A stretch of DNA of 15,993 nt, taken from positions 1 to 15,993 of the forward strand of contig LT649689.1 of the NCBI GenBank assembly GCA_900128395.1, in the 5' to 3' direction. Below the pieces are notes generated by a model. The model was given only the letters and a program-made list of their open reading frames with translations, ran no database searches and was not told the DNA's origin. Below are positions 6,860 to 15,993 of this stretch, piece by piece (position 1 is the stretch's first letter; the number at the start of each line of letters is the position of its first letter). The stretch comes from Stramenopiles sp. TOSAG23-2. Lineage: Eukaryota > Sar. The translations under genes were made by a program, and so were the position numbers.

Positions 6860-7052
6860 AGGGCTGCGTGTGTGTGTGTATGGTGATATTAAAAGAATTT
6901 TAAAATACGAACCGTTCGTTCTATATATATATATATATAAAAAAGATATTTTTTTACACGCGCACACACGCGAATACTTTTTAAATAAATTACGGGCTCG
7001 TATATCATACGACTTCGTAATATTTTTGTACACGTACTTTTTCTAAAAAATT
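6860..7052. promoter_or_regulatory. Convergent 3' intergenic region with GT tracts and nested inverted repeats
   Basis: These 193 bp lie between the erlin stop and the end of the giant minus-strand gene. A GT tract (6867-6879) follows erlin in sense, and a CA-type tract (6956-6972) reads as GT in sense for the minus-strand gene, so each gene has its own GU-rich 3' element. (AT)n lies at 6922-6938. TCGTAT (6998-7003) pairs with ATACGA (7007-7012), and TACGA (7008-7012) can pair instead with TCGTA (7015-7019). Confidence 0.45.
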
Positions 7053-10000
7053 TTAAAACCTCACACTCTTCAAAGTTGGACGTGCTTTTCCACAGACTTC
7101 ACAATAAAATTTATCATTAGAATTGTACTTTGTACATCCACCTTCCATTTGTGAACATTCCCATTGATCTCGAGGCACTTGTCTTCTACCATCCCATCCC
7201 AAATTGCACATCACACACGTTTCATTTGCAATGGAATTGGCAAATGTACAACCGAGACATAACCAAACTTCATTTTTCTCAACAATTGCAGATCCAACGG
7301 CGCATTCTTTTGGTAAATGTGCATGTTTCAATGCTATAGGAAATGCTTTGGCAAATTCAGCTAAGTTTAATTTATCCGGGTTTTCACTTTCCAACATATG
7401 GAACATTTGTACTACATCGACTAGTTTTACTTGAATTTTTAAATCTACGCATAATCTCATTAAACTTTCTGTATTTAAAAATCCACCAAGACCATATAAT
7501 TTATAAATGCAATCAACAAGTGTATCTTCCGATGGGGTCCAGGAATGCACACCACGTGATTCTTTTACCCCAACATTTGTTTTGACACTTAATGCAGCAG
7601 AACGTGCTTCTTTCTGCGCCACACTTGCAAATATATGCACAAGAGTATTAGTGGGCATATTTCCACCATCCAAATTTATGCCTGTTAGTGTACCACGTAA
7701 ATTATCAGCAAGTGATCTTGCACCGAGTAAATGCCATTCCGATTCTGCTGTAAATAATTTAGCAACAGGTGTATCTGCCCATAAATTTCGTTCTCGAGAT
7801 CGTAAACGTAATCCCTCCTCGAAAAATGTTAAACGATCATCTATTGGTGCTAACACTAATGCTTTGCTTAAACTTTTGATTTCTGTATCACTGTAATACA
7901 TATCAGTGTTGAAAAAGCGGAAACAGCAAAAATTTAATTCGACATTGTTCCCTTCCTTACTTTCCTTAAAACCAGGAGATGCGTCTAATAGAAGACCACC
8001 GATTGTACGTATAGCAATATTTGCTTCTTTTAAAACAGGTTGTCTTGTATGATCATGTATCATACGTCTCAATGTTTCACCTTCTGCTAATGATAAAGCG
8101 ACGAAATACCTCGAAGGATTTGATTGCGGTGCACGCGGTGGTAACTCACCTTTAGCAATCATCTGCAATGCCATTGCAGCTGCATCATTCGCTGCCATAC
8201 CATTTTTTACTAAATCTGAAAATATTTTTTTCATAAGTACTTTCGGATCGTTATCTACTGGTTCTAGTAATGGAACCCATTCTAATACCAATGCTATATT
8301 TTTTAATCTCCTATCACCAATACCAATCCAAGACGGGCGGAAAAAATTGTCAGTAATCATCATGTCATTTGGAAATGGTAATTTTTTCAAATCTTTTCTT
8401 GTTTGAAAGTCTAACGCTGGATAAAAAGGCGATGCACCAGGTAAATTAGCCATTTTCAAATCTGATGTTGGTGAATGGGATAATACTTCAACTTTCCATG
8501 GTTTTGGTTCTTCATCGTCTCGTGAATACGCATTTTGCTTGATTTTTTCTTGTCGTACTTGTTTCTGAGCTTCTTCCTCTTGTTGCTTTTCATTTTCATG
8601 TACAACTTCAGAGTTCAAGGCGGCATTTCCATCGTCGCCTGACATAGTTACCCCTGTAGTAGCCTTTACCCGGGCTTTTACATTGTCAACACGTTTTGTT
8701 TCATGATCCTCCATTAAAAATTCTTTATGCTCACCTACTAATTTATCAATACTTTCCACAAACGGTCTTGGGCGTGGTACTTTGTCTTCAACAGGGAATC
8801 CAATAGGTTCACGAAATACATTAATGCTTTTTTGCAACCAATCATTTCTATCAAATCGATGTAAACGTTTTAAACCATCATCCATACCTTTCGTAAATAA
8901 GCTAGATTTTACATGAACTTCGTCGATTAATGTGCCAATCGCACGTTTTCGCCAAATATTATGTAATTCTTGTAAACTTAATTGAACAAATTGTAATCCT
9001 TCCATACGCATTGAGTTTAATAAAAGCCATGCTGGTACATCATATAAATAATCCCCAGTTGGACTTACAAGCTCTTCTTTAATACGATTGATCACTTCAG
9101 GTATTAGATAAATCTCAATCGTTTGTCCAATGCCGATACCACGCATTCTATATGACCCTTGAGCATAATCACGGAACGTCATATCCTTCCCTACCGTGAC
9201 AACAGCATGTGCGGTTGGCCCTTGTTTAATATCCATACCGGTAGTGTGTACTTGATCATAAAATGTAAATCGTTTTTCCGGGCGTATGCCACACTGTTCA
9301 ATGCTAACCGCACGTCCACTTTGTCGTACCAACACCATCTTACGATCTGAACGATCCAAGTATACAACACCTTCCATGTCTTCATGTAAATGTAACATCA
9401 AAAATTCTGCAACTTCGCGATTATCCATACCTGTAATCAAAGCACCCGTGTCGATCAATGCGTGAACAGGTGGATCCGTTTGCTGTGCAATGTCTTTTAA
9501 TAATGACTGAGCAGTCCAACTAGTTTTTGGACTCACTTTACATACTCGATGAGAAGACAATACGTGAACAATTCTTCCATCCGAACCTGGTTCGTATTGG
9601 CATTCCCCTAAATCCATTGGCAATAAATTAGAAGGTGTACCACTGAACCCAACGCGCGATCCAAAAAGTAAAGAACTGCCAAGCTCATGCCCACATGCAC
9701 TTACTTTCAACTTTTGGAAATTCATAGTTTTCGGGAAAATATGGTTTCGTAAAAAATAATGCAATAATTCTGGTAGTTTTCGTACCAATCCAAACAACCT
9801 GTTTAATTGTACTGGATCAGTTGGTTGAAATAATGGTAATGGCAAGACAGCAAGCGATCGGGACTTGCTTTTCCCTCGTTTTGGTGAATTTGTTGGACTT
9901 TGCTCAACTGCTAAATCCAACCAACGACGGAACAAAACGGCTGCAGGTCGGTCTATCCGTGGACCAATTTGCCGCGTATAATCTTGCTTTAATTGCATTA

Positions 10001-13000
10001 CTATACGTTGTAAATCTTTACGTCTTAAGCCGGAGTAACGATATGCAATTACAGTCAATCCAATCAATACATCAGGATGTGCAAATTCTGAGGAACGGCT
10101 CGGTACGTCTTTGCCAACAAATGGCACCGCCATAACACGACGACTGTATGGCATCCTTGGATCAGCAACGGCTAAGTCTGCTGGTGTTAATATACCAAAT
10201 GAAACACGGTTAATTTTGGACAAGACATGTGGTAGCAATGTTTGCACCCAATCGCACGCTAAATTTAGTAACTTCATCGTTTCACCGGTCATACCAGCCT
10301 CTAGAATGTTGGCATATTTTTCACGCTCAACTTTTTGTATTCCCATCAAATATGCAGTCAATACTTCTGCTTTTACATTGCAACGACCAACGAAATGGTG
10401 TTGAAGCCATCCTAAAGCCCATTGAACGATCAATGGTTTCATTTTAGAATGATAAAATTTCAAATCCAATAGGACTAAATGCGGTGAACGTTGAATAGCA
10501 TGGACTTGATATCCCTCTCGTATAATCGCACCAAGGCTTTCTAAAATTTCTTCATGATCAATATTTAGTGCTTCATATGCTTGAATATTTGGTTCATCTG
10601 ATAATTTTCCAGTCTCTGCATAAAAAACAGCATCACATAAATGAATTGGTAAATTCCATCTATACCCTGATAAGTCAATAGGATATTTATGTCCAATCGG
10701 GAAGTTCAACTCCGACCTCAAAGGATGCAATAAAACATCTACTTCGTCCATAATTAAAACACCTTCCTTCCACATATCTAATATTTTGATCAATGAATCT
10801 GCCATTTCACTTTTTGCAATCATTTTATCTTTCATGTCCAGTGCAATTTCATTTTCACGAACGGAATTACCAGGAATTAATAATTTTGTATCAAATTCTT
10901 CAATGCTATGCAAATGCTCCACAAATTTTAATGCTAATGATTTAATAGCCTCTGGTGCAGCACATACAACACAGCGTTCTTTCCTTGCGTCGTTTAATTT
11001 TGCATATAACTTTGAAACAAATTCTGCAGAATCTTCCACACTGCGCTCAAACTCCAAAGTGAACACTTTCTTCGGTAAAATTGCCGTTGAAAAGCATGAT
11101 TTCATCACATCTTTCGTCTGCTGAAGCAACGCACTAGGCATGACTTGCATAATTAATTGGTTGCCATCTGCTAACATCAATGTTAATAATGGCCCAACAA
11201 CGGTAGTCTTACCAGCACCCATGATCATTTGCTGTACACGTGAATCGCCATTCAAAATACTTTGATAAAAGGAAGTTACAATTTCAACTTGCCGTTTTCT
11301 TAAAATAATATCGAACACATATTCAAATACCAAAAATCGCGGATCATATTCCAATGAAATTTGATCAATAAAATATCGCTTTGTGCAAACTGTCTTACCC
11401 AACGATTGCGATTGTATCTTTATATACGTTGTTAACTCCTTTAAATCATTACCAGTTATATTGTTTTCGCGAAGAGATTTCATATTGCTTAAAAGTTTTT
11501 TCATTTTCTTTGCAGCATCAACAATTCTATTACCATGTCGTACACGTGATACTCGTAGTAAAATTTCCTCGATACTGTTTAAAATAGAATTTGTATCTTC
11601 GATAAACGGATTAATTGCAGAGATATCATTATTTGATGTTGTAGACATAATCATACTTGTAACATGTGTAATATCTAAAACTGGTCTTTGCCTAGCTAGT
11701 CGAAGCAATCTAAAACGTGTCCTTTTTTCAAAATCGCTACCTGTTACGTTTGCATCTGGTATGACTGCAATATTTGATTCTACAGATTTAATTTTATTTG
11801 CAATAATTTCACGATCATTGTCTCTCAATTTTACAACACGTTCTATTAAAGTGTTTAATGTCCCCGTAGCTTTTTTGATTGATGTACTCCATTCTTTCCC
11901 GTTTAACAAGTCAATATCTTCAATTTTCAAACCAATTAATTTTGGATCTAACCGTCCTTCTTGACTCTTTGCAAACCCTTCTTTATCAGCTGCAAGACGT
12001 TTCATCATATCTGATGCTATAGGCGTTTGAGATTCAGCATTTTTGCTAACATCAAAAGGGAGATCTGCTACAACTGTTTCTGCGGTAGAATCAAAAGTGA
12101 TCAAATCATCTAAGTTTATAGCACCGATAGGTTGACTAGAGAAATATTTAGCATCTTCTTTTGAGACACCTCCAATATCATTAGTGGAATTATCATTATC
12201 TTTCTTTTCTTCATCATCAACCTTAGATGCAATCACTAATTTACGAGCATGTAAAGAGAAATCGGATACTTTGATCGGCAATGCATTTGAATTGACAATT
12301 AACGATCTTACTTCAGGGTTACTTAAATTAAGTCTCTCTTCAAGCAAATTAACATTTAAAATGCTCTCAAGGCGCGAGGAGTTTCTCATTTCTATTTGCT
12401 TCGTATTGATCATAGCACTATGCTCCTCGCACATAACAGTTTGCTTAAACTCTGCATCTAAAAACTGGAAGAAAAGCTTAACCATTTGAGCATCGTCTTG
12501 CTGCGGTTGTTGCCTAAACATCATTCCATTACCACCCAAAAACCTTCGACGCATCTGCCGTTGCCGGGAACTTCCATGTAGATCAATACCTTGTTTCAAT
12601 AGTTCAAGACTTACATTATCTTTAGGCACAGCCGGCCATTGCCTTTGGGCATTGTTTAATCTAGTTATTAATTGAATCATTTCCCTTGAAACTTCTGCAT
12701 CTTGTTCCCCTTCATTCACCGCTTCTCTACCCCATCTAGCGTGCTTTAAGTGGAAACTACGAGTCAAAATTTCTGCGAAGGAACGTGTACAATCATTTCC
12801 ACCTAACACAAATTTGAACTCATTCTGAATCATTTGATATAAAAATATTATTCCCAATTGTCGATTTGCACCACTTTCCTCATCTAACATCAATTCCTCG
12901 GTCCAAAGAAACTTAAATACTTCATCATCTTTCATTAAATTTGGATATTGCGTCTTCGGCATTTCATATTGTACGTAATGCATCTTCGATCGTAATCTTT

Positions 13001-15993
13001 CAGCGATATATGCCGGTTGCAATATAGCAAGCTTCCACCATGGTTGACCACCAATACGTGGTGATCTACCTTTCAGTTCAACTTTGTCCAATTTTTTCTC
13101 GTCAGCTAATAACACTGCTAAACGATTTTTCAACGATGCGTTTGCTACTTTACACAATATCAAAAGGTTTTTTTCTTCAACGTGCGACAAACGACATGCG
13201 GCAGAGACGTGTGCGACATTTTTTAAATATCGTTGAAATATAACATTTGTTTCCCACATCATTTCGTTGGAACTATACATAATTGCCAATATCAGCTTCA
13301 AGCGTACAGCTTCTGCATCTGGATGGGAATCAAATTGAGCTCTTTCTTGGATCAAATTAAAAACCCATTTTTCCTCTGGCGTGAACTTCACATCAATCGC
13401 ACATACTTCAATCAATCGATAAGCTTCTTCATATTGCCTAGCTAATAATTTTAGTAAAATTAAATATAAGCGACAAGATAATGTCGTCGTTATCAAAAAA
13501 GATTTTGATGTATGTATTGGTAACATGAAATACCGCCTTTCCATCACTTCTTGCCACGTAGCGGAGCTACGATCAAACACTAGATTAGTCGAGAATGGTA
13601 TTCCGCGGACAAGTGGTCGATGCACATCGTGATTACATAATAGTATTTGAAATTCATCTGCTTGATTTTGAAGTAATAAACTATGAGGCAAACCAATTAG
13701 ATGCTGCAAAATCGCCTTGCGTTCTAATGATACAGTTCCATCGCTCTCCTCTTCACCGTCAGTTATTGAGTAGTAATCTGTAAGAAACCATTCATCTGCA
13801 TCTGCTATATGTAACCGTATGGAACCGTCAGCATGAGTTTTTTGAGAAAATCTTAACTTTAAACGAGGTAGTTCAATCAATACTATTTTCATAGTATCAT
13901 TATCACCTTCCTCGCCCCAGACTAAAATGTGAGAAATGTCTTCAATTCTAGTCAATGTATTTCTTAAATTAGTAAGAGTTTCATTTTTTGCATTTTTAGG
14001 GTCGAGCAAATCTACTAAAACCATGACGTCTTTCTCTTTTTCATCCTCGTCCATTACAATATCCACATCTACATCATCAGTCTTGACTTCTGAGGAAGAA
14101 TTATTGTTTGGAAGAAACGACTCTCTGTTTTCCTGTGAAAGCCATATACGCGATAATTCTAAGGCATTATCTTCTCCACGAAACATATTTAATGCATATT
14201 CTGCAAGTTTATCTTTATGTCCTTCGCTTACAAGGATATCGACTTTGTCCGTAAAAGAACTAGTACGTTTTAATGGAGGAGCACTAAGACTATTATTGTT
14301 ATTATTATTATTTGCCTCCTCACTTATGTTGACAGCACTGATAATGCTTGCGTTGCCTTCGTCAAACAACCATGCGGCTGCACGTTCAGGATCTGATGCA
14401 TTACGTTTCAATGCAAGCTTAGCAGATGCTGGTGTAAATCCCAAATTAATCAATTGTAAGAGCGAATTTTCGTTCTCATCGCTTGCTTCATCCGCATTGC
14501 GTCCAAGTGAACTTTGCCTTAACAATGACACAGCAGTCTTAGCTTTCTGTGACATGCCTGCACTTTCCTTGGCTGATTTTTGTGCAGACCGAGAAATCTT
14601 TGCATTCAATATTTGGCTTTTGTCATCATTTAATTCAACTTTTACGTCAAAATTAAACCACTGAGACACTTCATCAAGTGCTTCCCCACTTAAACAATTC
14701 TTTTCGTCTTGCCAAAACCTAAACGCTTCCAGAAGAACTGTTGGTACGACACCCTGAAGTAACCTTGCAGGAATGTACGTCTCGCGTCCTCCATGTTTCT
14801 CATTTTGTCGCATAATTACTAGAGACCCAGATGGTTTTCTGTAGTCTTTTAAATCCCCTGCGCTATATTGTACCTCCTTTGGAACTGGTCCACTTTGTGC
14901 ACCTACTTTGACTGGTAAAGAATGATAAGAAAATCTGGAGTCAGACGTATATATCAAACTTCTATATGCTCTTCTTCCATGTGGTATTAAATTGAATATA
15001 TGAACCACCGGAGGTGATTTTATAACTTGAACTTCCTTCCAAGTCATATTACCTTTATCCGCATTTGCACACCCTACCAATCGTACCATATCGCAGGCTT
15101 CATCGTACGGATCATTTGGTAACATCAACTTGTATTTCATAGGTTTTTGAGGTGGAAATTCTACTAAAATAGCAGATTTCAATAGATCAACGAACCATTT
15201 CTCACTTTCATGTTCGTGGGGCTTTTCTGAATATGGATCAAATTCACGAGTATAATCAGTCTCCATATATTTTGCCGGCAATGGTTCAGGAGGACCTTCT
15301 TGTCCCCCACCTTGCTTTTGCCCTCCCCCTCCGCCACCACCATTACCTCCATTATTTACTATTGCATTATTTATTATTGCACCAGGTCTCGGCGTACCAC
15401 AAACATTACAAGTTGCTCCACCCTCATTGAGCATTGTACATGCGGGACATGACCAAAATAAAGGTTGATGTACTTCTGCTACAATTTTCGTCGGCATTCC
15501 AATCCCTTGATCATCCTTGTCTGGTTCATCCCATTCAGCAAGATCGCAATTTTTTCCAACTATATGTACCCATAAGCGATGTTCTTCTCTACGCACAATA
15601 CCACAATGCAAGGGCTCTCTTCCAAATAAGGAATCGTAATCATTGTACTGTACCATGCTGTCTGGTACTGGCCTTAACTCATCATTACGCCAAAGTACTT
15701 CAGCTGATTGAATATCAAATTTCAATTCAATGCTATCTGCAACATAATTACCAACACCTTGACCTTTCCAGCCATCAAATTCGAAAGTCTTATTTTTAAG
15801 CGCTATTGCCATGATCCTATTCAATGCGCGATCTAACTTGCCTGCATCACAGCTTGTAAACCATTGAACAACAGAGCGACGTTTATGTTGCAACATTAAT
15901 AACAACGCTGCTTCTGGTAGCTCAGCTGGTGGTAATTTATTTTTATCAAGTTGTCTCTTAAGCAGATAGGGGTGTGGATCGGAGGTAGGGTTC
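7053..15993 (-). CDS. Giant DUF3638/DUF3645 P-loop ATPase with UBA and RanBP2 zinc fingers (5' partial)
   Basis: At least 2,979 residues in one intronless frame; the frame stays open to the window edge, so the N-terminus is missing and 15905 is not a start. In order: RanBP2-type zinc finger (15384-15458, WSCPAC...CNVCG), poly-Gly linker, UBA domain (14352-14474, LINLGF), poly-Asn run, long helical region, then the DUF3638 core with Walker A MGAGKTT (about 11200-11225) and Walker B-like LIMDEVD (about 10737-10766). DUF3645 follows (about 10020-10160, AVPFVGKDVPSRSSEF...HPDV), then GFSGTPS (about 9640-9660), HTTGMD (about 9225-9250) and YAQGSYRMRG (about 9130-9170), a Lys/Glu-rich linker near 8500-8600, a weak EF-hand-like segment (about 7335-7530) and two C-terminal RanBP2-like fingers (7198-7272; 7080-7168). 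These finger types and UBA bind ubiquitin in other proteins, so a ubiquitin-linked remodelling ATPase is likely. DUF3638 proteins are often labelled ubiquitin thioesterases, but no protease triad is evident here. Confidence 0.9.
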   Translation of the reverse strand, partial: NPTSDPHPYLLKRQLDKNKLPPAELPEAALLLMLQHKRRSVVQWFTSCDAGKLDRALNRIMAIALKNKTFEFDGWKGQGVGNYVADSIELKFDIQSAEVLWRNDELRPVPDSMVQYNDYDSLFGREPLHCGIVRREEHRLWVHIVGKNCDLAEWDEPDKDDQGIGMPTKIVAEVHQPLFWSCPACTMLNEGGATCNVCGTPRPGAIINNAIVNNGGNGGGGGGGQKQGGGQEGPPEPLPAKYMETDYTREFDPYSEKPHEHESEKWFVDLLKSAILVEFPPQKPMKYKLMLPNDPYDEACDMVRLVGCANADKGNMTWKEVQVIKSPPVVHIFNLIPHGRRAYRSLIYTSDSRFSYHSLPVKVGAQSGPVPKEVQYSAGDLKDYRKPSGSLVIMRQNEKHGGRETYIPARLLQGVVPTVLLEAFRFWQDEKNCLSGEALDEVSQWFNFDVKVELNDDKSQILNAKISRSAQKSAKESAGMSQKAKTAVSLLRQSSLGRNADEASDENENSLLQLINLGFTPASAKLALKRNASDPERAAAWLFDEGNASIISAVNISEEANNNNNNNSLSAPPLKRTSSFTDKVDILVSEGHKDKLAEYALNMFRGEDNALELSRIWLSQENRESFLPNNNSSSEVKTDDVDVDIVMDEDEKEKDVMVLVDLLDPKNAKNETLTNLRNTLTRIEDISHILVWGEEGDNDTMKIVLIELPRLKLRFSQKTHADGSIRLHIADADEWFLTDYYSITDGEEESDGTVSLERKAILQHLIGLPHSLLLQNQADEFQILLCNHDVHRPLVRGIPFSTNLVFDRSSATWQEVMERRYFMLPIHTSKSFLITTTLSCRLYLILLKLLARQYEEAYRLIEVCAIDVKFTPEEKWVFNLIQERAQFDSHPDAEAVRLKLILAIMYSSNEMMWETNVIFQRYLKNVAHVSAACRLSHVEEKNLLILCKVANASLKNRLAVLLADEKKLDKVELKGRSPRIGGQPWWKLAILQPAYIAERLRSKMHYVQYEMPKTQYPNLMKDDEVFKFLWTEELMLDEESGANRQLGIIFLYQMIQNEFKFVLGGNDCTRSFAEILTRSFHLKHARWGREAVNEGEQDAEVSREMIQLITRLNNAQRQWPAVPKDNVSLELLKQGIDLHGSSRQRQMRRRFLGGNGMMFRQQPQQDDAQMVKLFFQFLDAEFKQTVMCEEHSAMINTKQIEMRNSSRLESILNVNLLEERLNLSNPEVRSLIVNSNALPIKVSDFSLHARKLVIASKVDDEEKKDNDNSTNDIGGVSKEDAKYFSSQPIGAINLDDLITFDSTAETVVADLPFDVSKNAESQTPIASDMMKRLAADKEGFAKSQEGRLDPKLIGLKIEDIDLLNGKEWSTSIKKATGTLNTLIERVVKLRDNDREIIANKIKSVESNIAVIPDANVTGSDFEKRTRFRLLRLARQRPVLDITHVTSMIMSTTSNNDISAINPFIEDTNSILNSIEEILLRVSRVRHGNRIVDAAKKMKKLLSNMKSLRENNITGNDLKELTTYIKIQSQSLGKTVCTKRYFIDQISLEYDPRFLVFEYVFDIILRKRQVEIVTSFYQSILNGDSRVQQMIMGAGKTTVVGPLLTLMLADGNQLIMQVMPSALLQQTKDVMKSCFSTAILPKKVFTLEFERSVEDSAEFVSKLYAKLNDARKERCVVCAAPEAIKSLALKFVEHLHSIEEFDTKLLIPGNSVRENEIALDMKDKMIAKSEMADSLIKILDMWKEGVLIMDEVDVLLHPLRSELNFPIGHKYPIDLSGYRWNLPIHLCDAVFYAETGKLSDEPNIQAYEALNIDHEEILESLGAIIREGYQVHAIQRSPHLVLLDLKFYHSKMKPLIVQWALGWLQHHFVGRCNVKAEVLTAYLMGIQKVEREKYANILEAGMTGETMKLLNLACDWVQTLLPHVLSKINRVSFGILTPADLAVADPRMPYSRRVMAVPFVGKDVPSRSSEFAHPDVLIGLTVIAYRYSGLRRKDLQRIVMQLKQDYTRQIGPRIDRPAAVLFRRWLDLAVEQSPTNSPKRGKSKSRSLAVLPLPLFQPTDPVQLNRLFGLVRKLPELLHYFLRNHIFPKTMNFQKLKVSACGHELGSSLLFGSRVGFSGTPSNLLPMDLGECQYEPGSDGRIVHVLSSHRVCKVSPKTSWTAQSLLKDIAQQTDPPVHALIDTGALITGMDNREVAEFLMLHLHEDMEGVVYLDRSDRKMVLVRQSGRAVSIEQCGIRPEKRFTFYDQVHTTGMDIKQGPTAHAVVTVGKDMTFRDYAQGSYRMRGIGIGQTIEIYLIPEVINRIKEELVSPTGDYLYDVPAWLLLNSMRMEGLQFVQLSLQELHNIWRKRAIGTLIDEVHVKSSLFTKGMDDGLKRLHRFDRNDWLQKSINVFREPIGFPVEDKVPRPRPFVESIDKLVGEHKEFLMEDHETKRVDNVKARVKATTGVTMSGDDGNAALNSEVVHENEKQQEEEAQKQVRQEKIKQNAYSRDDEEPKPWKVEVLSHSPTSDLKMANLPGASPFYPALDFQTRKDLKKLPFPNDMMITDNFFRPSWIGIGDRRLKNIALVLEWVPLLEPVDNDPKVLMKKIFSDLVKNGMAANDAAAMALQMIAKGELPPRAPQSNPSRYFVALSLAEGETLRRMIHDHTRQPVLKEANIAIRTIGGLLLDASPGFKESKEGNNVELNFCCFRFFNTDMYYSDTEIKSLSKALVLAPIDDRLTFFEEGLRLRSRERNLWADTPVAKLFTAESEWHLLGARSLADNLRGTLTGINLDGGNMPTNTLVHIFASVAQKEARSAALSVKTNVGVKESRGVHSWTPSEDTLVDCIYKLYGLGGFLNTESLMRLCVDLKIQVKLVDVVQMFHMLESENPDKLNLAEFAKAFPIALKHAHLPKECAVGSAIVEKNEVWLCLGCTFANSIANETCVMCNLGWDGRRQVPRDQWECSQMEGGCTKYNSNDKFYCEVCGKARPTLKSVRF

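Noticed and set aside
11383-11964. 193-codon plus-strand ORF inside the giant gene
   Set aside because: It is an antisense shadow of the conserved minus-strand frame with no recognisable domain and no promoter or leader of its own.
13936-14664. 242-codon plus-strand ORF inside the giant gene
   Set aside because: It is the antisense shadow of a Ser/Glu/Asn-rich part of the minus-strand protein; the Ser/Leu-rich translation has no domain.
15903-15905. TTG as the start of the giant gene
   Set aside because: The frame is open upstream to the window edge and the codons look like ordinary protein, so the gene is simply 5' truncated by the window.
1-15993. Bacterial defence island, CRISPR array or prophage
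   Set aside because: There are no spaced repeats, no operons or ribosome-binding sites and no phage or defence genes; the erlin, UBA and RanBP2 content is eukaryotic.

Overview
The window looks like nuclear DNA from an intron-poor, AT-biased unicellular eukaryote. Reasons: genes are widely spaced and lie on alternating strands; intergenic DNA is AT-rich with (AT)n, (GT)n, (AAT)n and homopolymer tracts; there are no bacterial ribosome-binding sites or operons; proteins carry Asn-rich and Gly-rich low-complexity runs; and the families are eukaryotic (erlin, RanBP2-type zinc fingers with UBA and DUF3638). Stop codons TAA and TGA are both used, which fits the standard code. The combination would suit a stramenopile-type protist such as an oomycete or diatom relative, but the sequence alone does not prove a lineage.

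Layout. Positions 1-165 hold a window-edge fragment and AT-rich leader DNA. Positions 212-558 are a perfect tandem duplication of 174 bp covering the 5' end of a 12-TM MFS transporter gene (423-2009, +). It converges on a divergent MATE/MOP-type membrane transporter gene (2163-3915, -), which probably has a tiny first exon and a 61-nt intron. Next on the minus strand is a secreted, membrane-anchored protein with two tandem copper/zinc-SOD-like domains that lack most zinc ligands (4249-5463). A 451-bp divergent promoter region separates it from an erlin (SPFH/prohibitin-like ER membrane protein, 5915-6859, +). The erlin gene converges on a giant gene (7053 to the window end, -) encoding at least 2,979 residues with RanBP2 zinc fingers at both ends, a UBA domain, the DUF3638/DUF3645 P-loop ATPase core and a weak EF-hand-like segment. 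Its reading frame is still open at 15993, so its N-terminus lies outside the window.

Functional themes. The erlin (sterol-rich ER microdomains and ER-associated degradation in animals) and the ubiquitin-reader ATPase both point to protein quality control. The two transporters and the surface SOD point to membrane and oxidative-stress functions. Because strands alternate, there is no evidence that the genes form one transcriptional unit.

Most notable observations: (i) the exact 5' duplication puts the MFS start codon out of frame with an upstream copy, yet a candidate splice from donor copy 1 to acceptor copy 2 would restore the frame exactly; (ii) a hidden first exon for the MATE-like gene; (iii) a tandem, apparently zinc-poor SOD on a six-cysteine stalk plus transmembrane anchor; (iv) an SF2-like motif series in the giant DUF3638 protein; (v) TCGTAY inverted repeats and GT tracts in both convergent intergenic regions.
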